DNA of 64,000 nucleotides from Aquibaculum sediminis (GCF_040712085.1 NZ_JBFCVK010000001.1:434001-498000); one strand, 5' to 3'. Positions 1 to 9,668 are shown, counted from the first letter of the stretch. Notes: a model not told the origin generated them from the letters alone. Program-made: numbers and translations.

Positions 1-1
1 T

Positions 2-619
2 CTCGACTACATCAAGGTCGATCCCGAACTGGCAGCCGTGCACGCCGTCCATCTCCGCCGCGAGAGCGTTGCGCGGCAACAGGAGGCCTCGCTAGAAGCC
101 GCGCTGGACCGGCTGGAGCGCTCGCTCGTCAGTTCCACCATTGATCTTCAGGGCGAGGCGACAATTCGCCGTGCTGAAGCCGAGATGGTGATGGGCTACA
201 TCGAGCGCGCCCGGCGGGTCGAACCCGATGGCACCGTGGTGGTGGTGAATTCACGCGGCCAGTTCGTCGACCTGCGCCTCGAAGACGGTGACGAGATCAT
301 CATCCCGCCGCAGCGGGGCGTGGTCATGGTCTCCGGCGAAGTCATGGCACCGCAGGCTCTGGCCTTCGAGGAAGGGCAGACCGCGCGCTTCTACATCGGG
401 CGCTCGGGTGGCCTGACCGATCGGGGCGACAGCGGAAAGGTCATACTGCGCCGCCTCAATGGCCAGGTCGAAGTGGTGTCGCCCACAACGGTCGTCCGCG
501 CGGGGGACGAGGTCATCGCGCCGCCGCGCGTCGACTTCAAGGGCTGGGTCTTCGCCCAGGAGCTGGCGCAGATGATCTACCAGCTAGCCGTTATCACCCG
601 GACGGTTATGCTCTTCTGA
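2..619 (+). CDS. Polysaccharide export protein, SLBB domain, 5'-truncated by window edge
   Basis: The reading frame is open to the first base of the window, so only the C-terminal 205 or so residues are present. A segment around residues 65-110 (VVVVNSRGQF, then DGDEIIIPPQRGVVMVSGEV) and a second one further on match the soluble-ligand-binding beta-grasp (SLBB) pattern of Wza/KpsD-type outer-membrane polysaccharide exporters. The chain ends in a hydrophobic helix (MIYQLAVITRTVMLF), which could be membrane-associated. Its partners would lie upstream, outside the window. The family is clear from the repeated beta-grasp motif; the exact polymer exported cannot be told. Confidence 0.75.
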   Translation, partial: LDYIKVDPELAAVHAVHLRRESVARQQEASLEAALDRLERSLVSSTIDLQGEATIRRAEAEMVMGYIERARRVEPDGTVVVVNSRGQFVDLRLEDGDEIIIPPQRGVVMVSGEVMAPQALAFEEGQTARFYIGRSGGLTDRGDSGKVILRRLNGQVEVVSPTTVVRAGDEVIAPPRVDFKGWVFAQELAQMIYQLAVITRTVMLF

Positions 620-657
620 TCGCTGCAGTAAGAAGCGCGCCATGGTGTCCTGATCTC

Positions 658-2352
658 TCAGGGCGCCGTGGCGGTTCTTGGACGCATCAGCTGCCCCGGC
701 GCACGGTCTGAAGATAGCCGCCCCTGCCCGTCAACGATCCGCACGCCATTCACCCAGACACCCTGCAGGCCGATTGCGTCGGTCGTCAGGCGGGCTCCGC
801 CTCCAGGCAGGTCGTGCACCCGGCGATTGGGACCGCGATCAACAGTCTCAGGGTCGAAAAGCAACAGGTCCGCGGCGTAGCCCGGCGCCAGGCGGCCGCG
901 GTTGGGCAGGCGGAAAATCTCGGCGGGCTTGGCCGTCAGTTCCCGCACCGCCTCCTCGAGGCTCAGGACACCCCGCCGGCGGGCCCAGTGCCCCATCAGG
1001 TGCAGGCCGAAGCCGGCGTCACAGAAGAAGGTGAGGTGCGCCCCGGCATCCGACAGCGCCACCGAGGCATCGGGATGGCGAATCATCCGCCCCACGGCCT
1101 CCTCATCGGCGTTCAGCAGTATCGCGGTGAAGAGGCTTTCCAGATTCTCCGACAAGCCGAAGTCCAACAGCCAGTCCAGCGGATGCTGGTCGGCTTCTGC
1201 CGCAAGCTCTGCGATGCTGCGATGCTCCAGGTGCCGATTCTCCTCACGCGCCGCCTCGGTGAGCGCCAGCTTGTCCCATTCGCCATTGAACAGCCGCACG
1301 CCGGCCGGCTGTTCCAGTTCCTCCTTCACGGACTGCCGGAAAGCCGCATCGGCCAGTAATCTGTGCAATTCTTCGCCGGTGGCAGCCATGGCCGGCTGCC
1401 AGGCCGTAAGGCTTTCCAGCGGATAGGCGGATGCCAGGGAAAAATCCATCGTCAGGGGACAGCAGCTCACCTGGCCCCAGAGTTCGCGTCCGCGCGAGCG
1501 CGCCTCGGAAATCTGGGCCAGTTCCTTGAAGGTGCCCTGCGGGTTGGTGGGATTGTGCAGCAAGGCCGCGATCATCACAGGGCAATGGGCCGCGCCTGCC
1601 AGGGCTTCGAGCCAGGGTACGTCCGTGTGATTGCCCTTGGTCAGCATGAAAAGGCCGCGACCTGATCCGGCCATTTCCCGCACCAGGGCGTAGTGCTCCC
1701 GGTCGTCTGCGAGCCGCGAGGGCATGGGAACGCCGCCCCAGCCGTTGTGCTGAGGCGCTGTCGAGGTTGCGAAGCCGATGGCACCGGCTGCCATGGCCGC
1801 CCCGACGTGGCGGCGCATCTCCGCCACTTCTTCATCCGTGGCGGCGCGTTCCACCGCCGCATCGCCCATGACGTAGCTGCGCAGGGCGCTGTGGCCGAGG
1901 AAGGCCGCCACATTGGCCTGGGTCCCGCGCCGTTCCAGCGATGCGAGGTACTCGGGAAAGGTCTCGAAATCCCAGACGATGCCCTGGCGCAGGACGTCAA
2001 GAGACATGCCCTCCACCTGGGTGAGGTTGCGCATCACCAGTTCGCGGTCCTCTTCCCTGCAGGGGGCGATCGTGAATCCGCAGTTGCCGATCACGACGCT
2101 CGTCACCCCGTGGGCCGGCGACGGGGATAGGCCGGGATCCCAGGTCGCTTGCGCGTCATAATGGGTGTGGGTGTCGATGATCCCCGGCATGAGGGCGAGG
2201 CCGTCGGCATCAATGACCTCCGCGCCCTTCGGAACTGCAAGGTCCGGTCCCACAGCGTCGATGCGACCGGCGCGCACGGCCAGATCGCAGTTCTCCCGCC
2301 GCGACTGACCCGACCCGTCGAAGAGAGTTGCGCCCTTGATGATGAAGTCCAT
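658..2352 (-). CDS. N-acyl-D-amino-acid deacylase (amidohydrolase family)
   Basis: A 564-residue metal-dependent amidohydrolase. The N-terminal small beta domain leads into the metal motif DTHTHYDAQATWDP (near residue 60), and the C-terminal part returns to the beta domain with ANRGRLAPGYAADLLLFDP-type sequence before the end. This is the D-aminoacylase/dihydroorotase-like arrangement, which hydrolyses N-acyl-D-amino acids or related amides. The length is slightly above that of typical D-aminoacylases and fits the broader amidohydrolase group often found near catabolic genes. It converges with the SLBB gene and diverges from rhlE. The substrate is not certain from sequence. Confidence 0.85.
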   Translation of the reverse strand: MDFIIKGATLFDGSGQSRRENCDLAVRAGRIDAVGPDLAVPKGAEVIDADGLALMPGIIDTHTHYDAQATWDPGLSPSPAHGVTSVVIGNCGFTIAPCREEDRELVMRNLTQVEGMSLDVLRQGIVWDFETFPEYLASLERRGTQANVAAFLGHSALRSYVMGDAAVERAATDEEVAEMRRHVGAAMAAGAIGFATSTAPQHNGWGGVPMPSRLADDREHYALVREMAGSGRGLFMLTKGNHTDVPWLEALAGAAHCPVMIAALLHNPTNPQGTFKELAQISEARSRGRELWGQVSCCPLTMDFSLASAYPLESLTAWQPAMAATGEELHRLLADAAFRQSVKEELEQPAGVRLFNGEWDKLALTEAAREENRHLEHRSIAELAAEADQHPLDWLLDFGLSENLESLFTAILLNADEEAVGRMIRHPDASVALSDAGAHLTFFCDAGFGLHLMGHWARRRGVLSLEEAVRELTAKPAEIFRLPNRGRLAPGYAADLLLFDPETVDRGPNRRVHDLPGGGARLTTDAIGLQGVWVNGVRIVDGQGRLSSDRAPGQLMRPRTATAP

Positions 2353-2666
2353 TGGCCCCTGCCTCCCACTGCTTTTTCTTAACTGTCAGTGCCAATCCTA
2401 GCACGACACCGCAAAAGATTCCTTGCACGTGAGACCAAAAGCAGGCATATCTTGTGCACTGCACAACGCAGTGTTCGGCGCAGCGGCCGCGTGAACGGGA
2501 TCCCAAAAGATCATCGTCTCGCCGCGCGCCCGTCCTTTCACAGCGATCGCCCAGTCACGCGGGGCATCTCCACACCATCCCCGCGTTCAGCGCACCAGGG
2601 TTGCCGCCTTTCGGCGCATCCCGTGCGTGCCACGCGATTGTTGATACACGAAAGCGAGTTTCCATT
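2353..2666. promoter_or_regulatory. Divergent intergenic region between deacylase and rhlE
   Basis: 314 bases with no convincing gene. It holds the start regions of two divergent genes. A plausible promoter for the plus strand is TTGCAC at 2433-2438 with a weak CATATC 17 bases later. Directly after it lies a perfect dyad TTGTGC-ACT-GCACAA (2452-2466). The long rhlE 5' region after the dyad (about 200 bases) contains no clear terminator hairpin. Confidence 0.35.
2452..2466. promoter_or_regulatory. Perfect 15-bp dyad, possible operator
   Basis: TTGTGCACTGCACAA is a perfect 6-3-6 dyad. It overlaps or immediately follows a possible -10 region upstream of the rhlE helicase gene. Its placement suggests a repressor site; the protein that binds it is unknown. 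Confidence 0.35.
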
Positions 2667-4040
2667 TTGACACAGTTTACTGACCTCGGCCTGGCCGAGC
2701 CGCTCATGCGCGCTCTGACCGACGAGGGTTACACCACGCCCACTCCGATCCAGGCGCAGGCCATTCCCGGCGTTGCCGCCGGTCGCGATCTTTTGGGCGT
2801 CGCACAAACCGGCACCGGCAAGACAGCGGCTTTCGCCCTTCCCCTGCTGCATCGTCTGCATGAGATGGGCGGCCGCCCGAAGCGCAAGAGCTGCCGTGTC
2901 CTCGTCCTCAGCCCCACGCGTGAGCTGGCCAGCCAGATTCGCGACTCCTTCCGCGCCTATGGGCGGCACCTGTCACTGACGACCGCCGTGGTCTTCGGCG
3001 GCGTGCCGATCAATCGGCAGATCCGCACCCTGCAGAATGGCGTCGATGTGCTGGTAGCCACTCCCGGTCGCCTGCTTGACCTCACCGGTCAGCGCGCCTT
3101 GGACCTCACCGGCGTGGAGATGTTCGTCCTCGACGAGGCCGACCAGATGCTGGACATGGGCTTCATCCAGCCGATCCGGCAGGTGGTGGCACAGCTGCCC
3201 AAGCGTCGCCAGAACCTCTTCTTCTCCGCCACCATGCCGGGAGACATCGCCAAGCTGGCCGGAGAACTGCTCACCGATCCTATGCGCGTCGCAGTGACAC
3301 CGGTGGCCTCGACCGCCGAGCGGGTGTCCCAGCGCGTGATCCTGGTTGACGGGGTCGACAAGCGCGGCCTGCTTACCGAGGTGCTCAACGACGTCGGTTT
3401 CGACCGGGCCCTGATTTTTTCCCGCACCAAACACGGCGCGGACAAGATCGCCCGCAACCTGACCAGCGACGGCGTGGCGGCCGAAGCCATTCACGGCAAC
3501 AAGTCCCAGGGCCAGCGTGAGCGCACCCTTGGCGCATTCCGGCAGGGCCGGGTGCGCGTGCTCGTCGCCACGGATATTGCCGCGCGCGGCATCGACGTGG
3601 ACGGCATCAGCCATGTGGTGAACTACGATCTACCGAACGTGCCGGAAAGCTATGTCCATCGTATCGGCCGCACGGCGCGCGCTGGTGCCGACGGCGAAGC
3701 CATCTCTTTCTGCAATGCCGAAGAGCGGGCCTACCTGAAGGACATTGAAAAGCTGATCCGTCAGGAAATCCCTGCCGAAGACCGCCGTCGCGGCAACGAA
3801 CCCGAGTTCATGCCCAGGCCCAAGCAGGGCCGTGGGAACGGCAAGCCGCAGCGCTCGTCGCGTCCTGCCAACAACGACGCCGGTTGGAACAAGGGGCCGC
3901 GCGCCGGCAAGCCGCGGTCTCGCCCGGCGCAGGCCAACGCTCGCGGCAACGGCCGAAGCGCCGGCAAGCCCAGTGGCGATGGCGGTCGCCCCGACATGGG
4001 TGGCGTCGGCTTCATGCGTGAGCGCCGCCGCGCCGGCTGA
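2667..4040 (+). CDS. rhlE: DEAD-box ATP-dependent RNA helicase, RhlE type
   Basis: An RNA helicase of about 457 residues. The Q-motif region (TQFTDLGLAEPL ... YTTPTPIQAQAIP) is followed by Walker A (AQTGTGKT), PTRELASQI, the DEAD box as LDEADQMLDMGF, SAT (FFSATMP), and the C-terminal motifs VATDIAARGIDV and HRIGRTARAG. The tail after residue 380 is rich in Gly, Arg, Asn and Lys and is probably an unstructured RNA-binding extension. The frame stays open further upstream, but I place the start at TTG 2667 because family homology begins exactly there (TQFTDLGLAEPL) and no in-frame ATG fits better. It probably unwinds RNA in ribosome assembly or cold adaptation, as for the family. Confidence 0.92.
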   Translation: MTQFTDLGLAEPLMRALTDEGYTTPTPIQAQAIPGVAAGRDLLGVAQTGTGKTAAFALPLLHRLHEMGGRPKRKSCRVLVLSPTRELASQIRDSFRAYGRHLSLTTAVVFGGVPINRQIRTLQNGVDVLVATPGRLLDLTGQRALDLTGVEMFVLDEADQMLDMGFIQPIRQVVAQLPKRRQNLFFSATMPGDIAKLAGELLTDPMRVAVTPVASTAERVSQRVILVDGVDKRGLLTEVLNDVGFDRALIFSRTKHGADKIARNLTSDGVAAEAIHGNKSQGQRERTLGAFRQGRVRVLVATDIAARGIDVDGISHVVNYDLPNVPESYVHRIGRTARAGADGEAISFCNAEERAYLKDIEKLIRQEIPAEDRRRGNEPEFMPRPKQGRGNGKPQRSSRPANNDAGWNKGPRAGKPRSRPAQANARGNGRSAGKPSGDGGRPDMGGVGFMRERRRAG

Positions 4041-4059
4041 GCACTGCTGCTAACTCCTG

Positions 4060-4090
4060 CGACCGTGCCTCCTGCTTGGAGGCACGGTCG
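4060..4090. terminator. Strong hairpin between convergent rhlE and efflux operon
   Basis: A 13-bp perfect stem (CGACCGTGCCTCC / GGAGGCACGGTCG) with a 5-base loop lies 20 bases after the rhlE stop and 31 bases before the end of the convergent nodT-like gene. There is no long T-run on either side, so it may act as a bidirectional, imperfect intrinsic terminator. Confidence 0.65.
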
Positions 4091-4120
4091 TGGCAGGCTG
4101 CAACAGCCGGGACAAGTGGG

Positions 4121-5572
4121 CTACTCAGTCTGAGCCAGGCGCAAGCCTGGAGCTTCAGGATCGTATCCTCCGCCCAGCGCTCGATAGAGACCGATGGCAG
4201 CTTCCAGTCGCGCCTGACGTGCTAGGATCGCCTGAGTCTCGGCGTCGATCAGGCTGCGTTGGGCTTCCAGAAGATTAAGAAAATCCACGGCGCCGGTGCG
4301 AAACTGCGCTTCGGCGATAGCCAGCGCTTGGCGCGCCGCGTCCAGCGCTTCCAAACGGGCGCTTTCAATCCGGGCCTGCGCTTGCGCATCCGACAAGGCC
4401 GTCACGACTTCCTGCAGCGCGCTCAGCACAGATCCGCGATAGCCTTCCAACAGGGCAACCTGTTGCGCCTCTCTGCTCTCAATGCCGGCACGTCTTGCGC
4501 CACCATCAAAGACACTTTGGGCCAAGCCGGCACTCACGGTGAGCACCAGACCGGCTGGATCCAGCAGGGAGCGCAGCGCATCGCTGGCGGAACTGCCGGC
4601 GGCGGTCAGTGACAGGCTCGGAAAGAGCGCGGCCCTGGCCACCGCCACGTCGGCCGCAGCGCCAGCCAGTTCCGCTTCGGCCGCACGCAGATCCGGACGC
4701 CGCCGCAGAAGCTCTGCCGGCAGGCCCGGGGATGGCAGTGGCACGGCCAGATCCAGCATGGCTTCCCCGTTGCCAAACTGAGCGCCGGGCGCATCGCCCA
4801 GGAGGACAGCCAGGGCCGCTCGGCGAGCTCTGACCTGCCGTTCGAGGTCGGTTGCCCGGGCTTCCAGACCAGCGATCACGCTGCGCTGCTGGGCCGATTC
4901 CAGGCCGGAACTGGCCCCGGCCCGTTCGCGCACTGCGGTCAGGGTTTCCACCTCGCGCGCCAGTTCCAGGCTGCGCCGGGTGGCATCGATCTGCCGCTCG
5001 AGCCCCAGCAACGCGATATAGCCCAGAGCCACTTCCGAGACCAACGAGAGCGCCACGGCCTCCTGATCGTAGCGGCTCGCCAAGGCCCGCGCCGCCGCCG
5101 CCTCCACCGATGCGCTGTCTGCGCCCCAGAGATCCAGTTCATAGCTGGCCCGCAGGCCGAGACTGTAGCTGGATCCACCGCCGTCCTGAGGGGGATCGAC
5201 GAAGGGCCGGCTGTTGCGGCTGGCGCCGCCATCGGCGTTGACCTGAGGCAGCAAGCCGGCGCGATTGCGCCGCAGCTCCGCATCGGCCCGGGCGATACGC
5301 GCGGCCGCAGCCGACAGATCGGGATTGTTGTCGATCGCGCGCGTGACGAGATCGTCGAGAACGGGGCTGTCGAAACGCTGCCACCAGTCCGCTTCCGGGA
5401 AGGCCACGTCCGCCGGTGCCAGTTCTGCAAGTTGATAGCTTTCGGGAACCGCTATCTCCCGGCTTTCGGGCGGCGGCCGTGTCGCGCAGGCGCCGAGTAT
5501 CAACACGGCTGTGGTCAGCCCAAGAACGGCTCGCCCGCGCCCGAACCTTCGCAGGTTGTTCCGTAGCATCAT
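4121..5572 (-). CDS. Outer-membrane efflux lipoprotein, NodT/TolC family
   Basis: A 483-residue outer-membrane factor of a tripartite exporter. The signal peptide with lipobox (LTTAVLILGAC) predicts a lipid-anchored outer-membrane channel. Two repeats of the OEP domain follow, with the typical alternating long helices (for example RIARADAELRRNRAGLLPQV and later FRTGAVDFLNLLEAQRSLID). The start is the ATG at 5572, which overlaps the stop of the upstream macB-like gene as TGATG, indicating translational coupling. It is the last gene of a macA-macB-nodT operon and would form the exit duct of that pump. Confidence 0.9.
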   Translation of the reverse strand: MMLRNNLRRFGRGRAVLGLTTAVLILGACATRPPPESREIAVPESYQLAELAPADVAFPEADWWQRFDSPVLDDLVTRAIDNNPDLSAAAARIARADAELRRNRAGLLPQVNADGGASRNSRPFVDPPQDGGGSSYSLGLRASYELDLWGADSASVEAAAARALASRYDQEAVALSLVSEVALGYIALLGLERQIDATRRSLELAREVETLTAVRERAGASSGLESAQQRSVIAGLEARATDLERQVRARRAALAVLLGDAPGAQFGNGEAMLDLAVPLPSPGLPAELLRRRPDLRAAEAELAGAAADVAVARAALFPSLSLTAAGSSASDALRSLLDPAGLVLTVSAGLAQSVFDGGARRAGIESREAQQVALLEGYRGSVLSALQEVVTALSDAQAQARIESARLEALDAARQALAIAEAQFRTGAVDFLNLLEAQRSLIDAETQAILARQARLEAAIGLYRALGGGYDPEAPGLRLAQTE

Positions 5573-7503
5573 CAATCCGCTCCCAGAGCACGCACGGGGT
5601 CGAGCTGCGCGGCGCGGCGCGCCGGCATCAACCCGAAAACGAGCCCGATCAGCATGGCACAGGCCGCCGCTCCGACGATGGGCGGCAGGGTTATGAGGAC
5701 GGGCGTTCCCAGGGCGCCAACGCCCCAGGTCACGGCCAAGCCCAAAAGGACACCGATCCCGGCCCCAAGTCCGCATACGACCAGGGCTTCGACGAGGAAC
5801 TGCGCCATGACATCACGTGGCCGAGCTCCCACAGCCATGCGCACGCCGATCTCGCGCGTACGCTCGGTCACGGAAACCAGCATGATGTTCATCACACCGA
5901 TCCCCCCAACCAGCAGCGAAACCGCGGCAATCGAGCCGAGAAGCAGCGTCAGGGTTTGCTGCGTTTCCTCCACCGAGGCAATCAAGGCTGCCCGGTTGCG
6001 GATCGAGAAGTCACGCAGTCCATGACGCTCCAGCAGCAGCCGATCAATCGCCGCCTCGACGTCATGAACATCGGCGCCGCGCTCTACCTGGGCGGTGATG
6101 GAGCGCAGGTGCTGCTGGCCCAGCAGGCGAAGCTGCCCAGTGGTCAGGGGCGCAATGGCCACGTCGTCCTGATCGGAGCCCCAACTGGTCGCACCCTTGG
6201 GCGTCAGCACGCCAATGACCTGCAACGGCACGTTCTGCGCCAACACCCATTGGCCAATCGGATCGCTTCCGGCGGGAAAGAGCGCCTCGGCCACGGTCTG
6301 TCCGAGCACCACGACGGGGGCATAGCTGTCGAGATCGCTGTCCTGCAGGAACATCCCGGCCGCAACCGGCCAGTTCTGCAGGGCGGCATAATCGGCGGAC
6401 GTTGCCAACAGGCTCGTGCGGATGTCCTGCAAGCCGGCGCGCAATGTCATCGAACCGCTGATTTCAGGGGCAGCAGCGCGCACGTTCGGCAGGCCAGCCA
6501 CCGCCTCGGCATCGGCCGCGGTCAGCGTGGCGTCGCCGCCGCGCTGACCGGGTGCGCCGGGGCGCACCACGAGCAGGTCGCTGCCCATGCCCTGAATACG
6601 CGTCACCACCTCGTCCCGGGCGCCATCTCCGATGGCCAGCATCACGATGACGGCGCCCACGCCAATGACGATACCAAGCAGGGTCAGCAGGGTGCGGAAG
6701 CGATTGGCTGCCAACGAACGCCAGGCAATGCCGGCCGCTTCACTGAGCGGCAGGCCTCCGCTGCGTTTGGCCGAACTTTGCAGAGGCGCCACAGCCCCTG
6801 CCCCAGCGGGATCGTCGATCGTGCCTGTGTCGGAGACGATGCTGCCATCCACGATCTCGATCCGCCGATCGGCAGCGGCTGCCACGGCGGGATCGTGGGT
6901 GATGAGAATGACGGTCCGGCCTTCGGCGTGCAGCTCGCGCAGCAGGCGGAGCACCTCCTGACCGCTGGCGCTGTCGAGTGCCCCGGTGGGCTCGTCGGCC
7001 AGAATGACATCGGCACCGTTCATCAGGGCGCGCGCGATCGATACACGCTGTTGCTGGCCACCGGACAGCGCCGAGGGACGGTGGGTCACGCGCTCACCCA
7101 GGCCGAGCCGTTCCAGCAGGCCACGCGCCCGCTCGCGCCTTTGGCTCCGCCCGAGCCCGGCATAGAGCGCCGGCACCTCCACATTGCCGAGGGCATCGGC
7201 GTTGCCGACCAGATTGTACTGCTGAAACACGAAGCCGAAGCAATCACGACGCAGCCGCGCCAGGCTCTCCGGGTCGAGATCCCCGACCTCCCGGCCCTGG
7301 AAGCGATAGTGCCCGCCGCTTGGCTGATCCAGGCAGCCGAGCAGGTTCATCAGGGTCGACTTGCCGGAACCGGAACTGCCGACAATGGCGACGAACTCGC
7401 CGCGTTCGATGGCCAGGTCGATCCCGCACAGCGCCTCGAAGCGGGTGGCGCCCTCACCATAGGCCTTGCGCAGCCCAACCAGCTCGATCAGCGGCGCACT
7501 CAC
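5572..7503 (-). CDS. macB: MacB-like ABC transporter, fused ATPase and permease
   Basis: 643 residues. The N-terminal ATPase domain has Walker A GSSGSGKST (near 43), Q-loop FVFQQYN, signature LSGGQQQRVSIARAL and Walker B VILADEPTGALDS. A first membrane helix near residue 275 (LTLLGIVIGVGAVIVMLAIG) is followed by a large periplasmic MacB_PCD domain, and three more helices form the C-terminal FtsX-like permease. The start is a GTG whose GTGA overlaps the stop of the macA-like gene. With MacA and the NodT-type channel it would export a drug, peptide or lipid using ATP on the cytoplasmic side; the substrate is not predictable. Confidence 0.93.
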   Translation of the reverse strand: MSAPLIELVGLRKAYGEGATRFEALCGIDLAIERGEFVAIVGSSGSGKSTLMNLLGCLDQPSGGHYRFQGREVGDLDPESLARLRRDCFGFVFQQYNLVGNADALGNVEVPALYAGLGRSQRRERARGLLERLGLGERVTHRPSALSGGQQQRVSIARALMNGADVILADEPTGALDSASGQEVLRLLRELHAEGRTVILITHDPAVAAAADRRIEIVDGSIVSDTGTIDDPAGAGAVAPLQSSAKRSGGLPLSEAAGIAWRSLAANRFRTLLTLLGIVIGVGAVIVMLAIGDGARDEVVTRIQGMGSDLLVVRPGAPGQRGGDATLTAADAEAVAGLPNVRAAAPEISGSMTLRAGLQDIRTSLLATSADYAALQNWPVAAGMFLQDSDLDSYAPVVVLGQTVAEALFPAGSDPIGQWVLAQNVPLQVIGVLTPKGATSWGSDQDDVAIAPLTTGQLRLLGQQHLRSITAQVERGADVHDVEAAIDRLLLERHGLRDFSIRNRAALIASVEETQQTLTLLLGSIAAVSLLVGGIGVMNIMLVSVTERTREIGVRMAVGARPRDVMAQFLVEALVVCGLGAGIGVLLGLAVTWGVGALGTPVLITLPPIVGAAACAMLIGLVFGLMPARRAAQLDPVRALGAD

Positions 7504-8660
7504 AGGCGTGGCACCCGCTGTCGGCTGGCACCCACTTGAGCGACACCAGATGCGGGGAGTTGCAGCGCGATCTGCTCGCCCTCGCGCAGACCGTCACGCA
7601 CCTCGACGGCGACGCGGTTACGCAGGCCGAGCACGACCTGCCGGGGCTCGAGCTTGCCGTCCCTCTGGACCAGCACCCGACCTTCCTCTTCGCCCTGGGC
7701 ATTCGGGCCGAGGCTTTCCACCGCGCTCAGCGGGACCTGCAAGGCGTCCTCGGCAGCATCCCGGACAAAGAAGACCTGGGCGGTCATCTGCGTCAGCAAG
7801 CGCCCGTCCTCGTTCGGAACCTCGAAGAGCGCCTGATAAAGCACGACGTCGTTCACCACCTCCGGGGTCGGCAGGATCTGCCGCAAACTGCCTTCCCAGC
7901 GCCGGTTGCGGTCGCCCAGCGTTGTGAAGTAGGCGCGCATACCCGGTTCCAGGCGCATCACGTCGGCTTCGGATACCTGGGCGCGCACGGTCATGGTCGC
8001 GAGATCGGCGATGCGCAGAATGATCGGGGTAGACTGGTTCGCATTCAGGGTCTGGCCCACCTTGGCATCAAGGGAGACCACGGTCCCACTCATCGGCGCG
8101 TAGAGCCGGGTGTAGCCCAGGTTTGCCTCGTTGGCGCGCAACGCCGATTCACTCTGGGAGATCTGTGCGCGCAGCCCCATGATCTGCGCCTCGGCAACCT
8201 TCACGGCCGCCTCGGCCGATTCGTAGGCTTCCCGGCTGGTGGCGCGTTGCGCCAGGAGCTGCTCGGCACGCTCGAACTGACGACGGGCCAACTCCAGTTG
8301 CGCCTCACGCTCGGCCAGCGAGGCTTCGAGCCGCCGCAGCTCTGCCGCGTCGGAGTCGACCCGGGCCTGAAACACATCGGCATCCAGTTCCGCCAAGAGA
8401 TCACCTTCAACAACCTCCTGGCCCAGTTCCACGTGCAAGGCCTGGATCTGCCCGGACACCTGCACGCCCACGTCCACGAAATCCTGTGGTTCCAGCGTTC
8501 CCAGGGCACTGATCTCGTCGCGCAGCGTCCCCTTGGTGACAGGCGTGGTCATCACCGCGTCGTTGCTGGCGGGCGTAAGGGCCGACCAGGCCATGCTTCC
8601 GCCCAGGCCGGCCAGAAGCAGCAGGACTACCGCGCTTGCAATGTATGGAGCTTTCCGCAC
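7500..8660 (-). CDS. macA: MacA-like periplasmic adaptor (HlyD/RND family)
   Basis: A 386-residue membrane-fusion protein. An N-terminal membrane anchor (IASAVVLLLLAGLGGSMAW) is followed by a lipoyl-like half motif (VSGQIQALHVELGQEVVEGD), a long coiled-coil hairpin (DAAELRRLEASLAEREAQLE ... ALRANEANL), the second lipoyl half (YTRLYAPMSGTVVSL) and a beta-barrel. I choose the GTG at 8660 because GGGGGAGAGA lies just before it, and upstream in-frame residues look non-coding. First gene of the macA-macB-nodT operon; it bridges the inner-membrane transporter to the outer-membrane channel. Confidence 0.9.
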   Translation of the reverse strand: MRKAPYIASAVVLLLLAGLGGSMAWSALTPASNDAVMTTPVTKGTLRDEISALGTLEPQDFVDVGVQVSGQIQALHVELGQEVVEGDLLAELDADVFQARVDSDAAELRRLEASLAEREAQLELARRQFERAEQLLAQRATSREAYESAEAAVKVAEAQIMGLRAQISQSESALRANEANLGYTRLYAPMSGTVVSLDAKVGQTLNANQSTPIILRIADLATMTVRAQVSEADVMRLEPGMRAYFTTLGDRNRRWEGSLRQILPTPEVVNDVVLYQALFEVPNEDGRLLTQMTAQVFFVRDAAEDALQVPLSAVESLGPNAQGEEEGRVLVQRDGKLEPRQVVLGLRNRVAVEVRDGLREGEQIALQLPASGVAQVGASRQRVPRL

Positions 8661-8879
8661 TCTCTCCCCCGGGCCGCGCAGTGCGGCCTCATTCCACTCG
8701 CATCTCTGATTGCCTTTACGCAGTGGAACGCATCGGGCATCCCCCCGACGAGCTGCTCGCGAGGAGAGAATCGGCGCGAACAGGGCGGCCATGCGGCACG
8801 CGGCCGGCAAGAGGACTCGACGTCACCACGGGCTTTCGCGCAGACTGCGGCGCGCGCCAGATAATCAGGAGAGCATGCA

Positions 8880-9668
8880 ATGTCCGCCGAGGTCGAAAAC
8901 CTGACCCCCTTACGATCAACGCCGGAGATCGGCGATGCCGAATGGCAGGTCCGTCGCAACCTCGCCGCCTGTTACCGCTTGATTGCGCACCACCGCATGA
9001 CCGATCACATTTACACGCACATTTCCGCCCGGGTGCCGGGTGAACGCGGACATTTCCTGATCAACCCCTATGGCATGACCTTCGACGAGGTCACAGCCTC
9101 CTCCCTGGTCAAGATCGACCACGATGGCAACAAGGTGGTCGACAACGGCTTCGACGTGAATCCGGCCGGCTTCACAATTCACTCGGCCATTCACGGCGCG
9201 CGTGCGGATGCCGCCTGCGTGCTCCACACCCACACCCGCGCCGGCGTCGCCGTGTCCTGCCTGAAGGAAGGCCTGCTGCCGCTCAACCAGATCGCATTGC
9301 AGTTTTACGGCCATCGGCTCGCCTATCACGACTACGAGGGCATCGCCCTGGACCTCGATGAGCGCGAGCGTTTGGCCCGGGATCTCGGCCAGGCCCAGTC
9401 GCTGATCCTTCGCAACCATGGTCTGCTGACCGTGGGCCGCTCGGTGGCGGAGGCCTTTTCTCTGATGTTCTACCTGAACCGCGCCTGCGAGATTCAGGTG
9501 GACGTCTGCGCGATGAACCAGGCGTACGTGCTTCCCTCGGCGGAGACCTGCGAGTACACGGCGCAGCAGTATGACCGCGGGCTGGGCAGTGGGACCCACG
9601 AGTTGGACATGGAGTGGAACGCTCACTTGCGCGTTCTCTCCCGCGCCAATCCAGGTTGGGATGCCTGA
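8880..9668 (+). CDS. Class II aldolase/adducin family protein
   Basis: 262 residues. The metal-binding histidines of the fuculose-aldolase/adducin fold are seen as VLHTHTRAGVAV (near 120) and the later ILRNHGLLTVG (near 177). An AGGAG site precedes the ATG at 8880. Members of this fold cleave or decarboxylate small phosphorylated or hydroxy-acid substrates, but this longer, free-standing type is mostly of unknown specificity. It is divergent from the efflux operon with 219 bases between them. Confidence 0.88.
   Translation: MSAEVENLTPLRSTPEIGDAEWQVRRNLAACYRLIAHHRMTDHIYTHISARVPGERGHFLINPYGMTFDEVTASSLVKIDHDGNKVVDNGFDVNPAGFTIHSAIHGARADAACVLHTHTRAGVAVSCLKEGLLPLNQIALQFYGHRLAYHDYEGIALDLDERERLARDLGQAQSLILRNHGLLTVGRSVAEAFSLMFYLNRACEIQVDVCAMNQAYVLPSAETCEYTAQQYDRGLGSGTHELDMEWNAHLRVLSRANPGWDA

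Noticed and set aside
5416..7539. Plus-strand open frame of about 700 codons opposite macB
   Set aside because: His/Gln/Gly-rich composition typical of a reversed frame of a real gene; MacB motifs on the other strand are complete.
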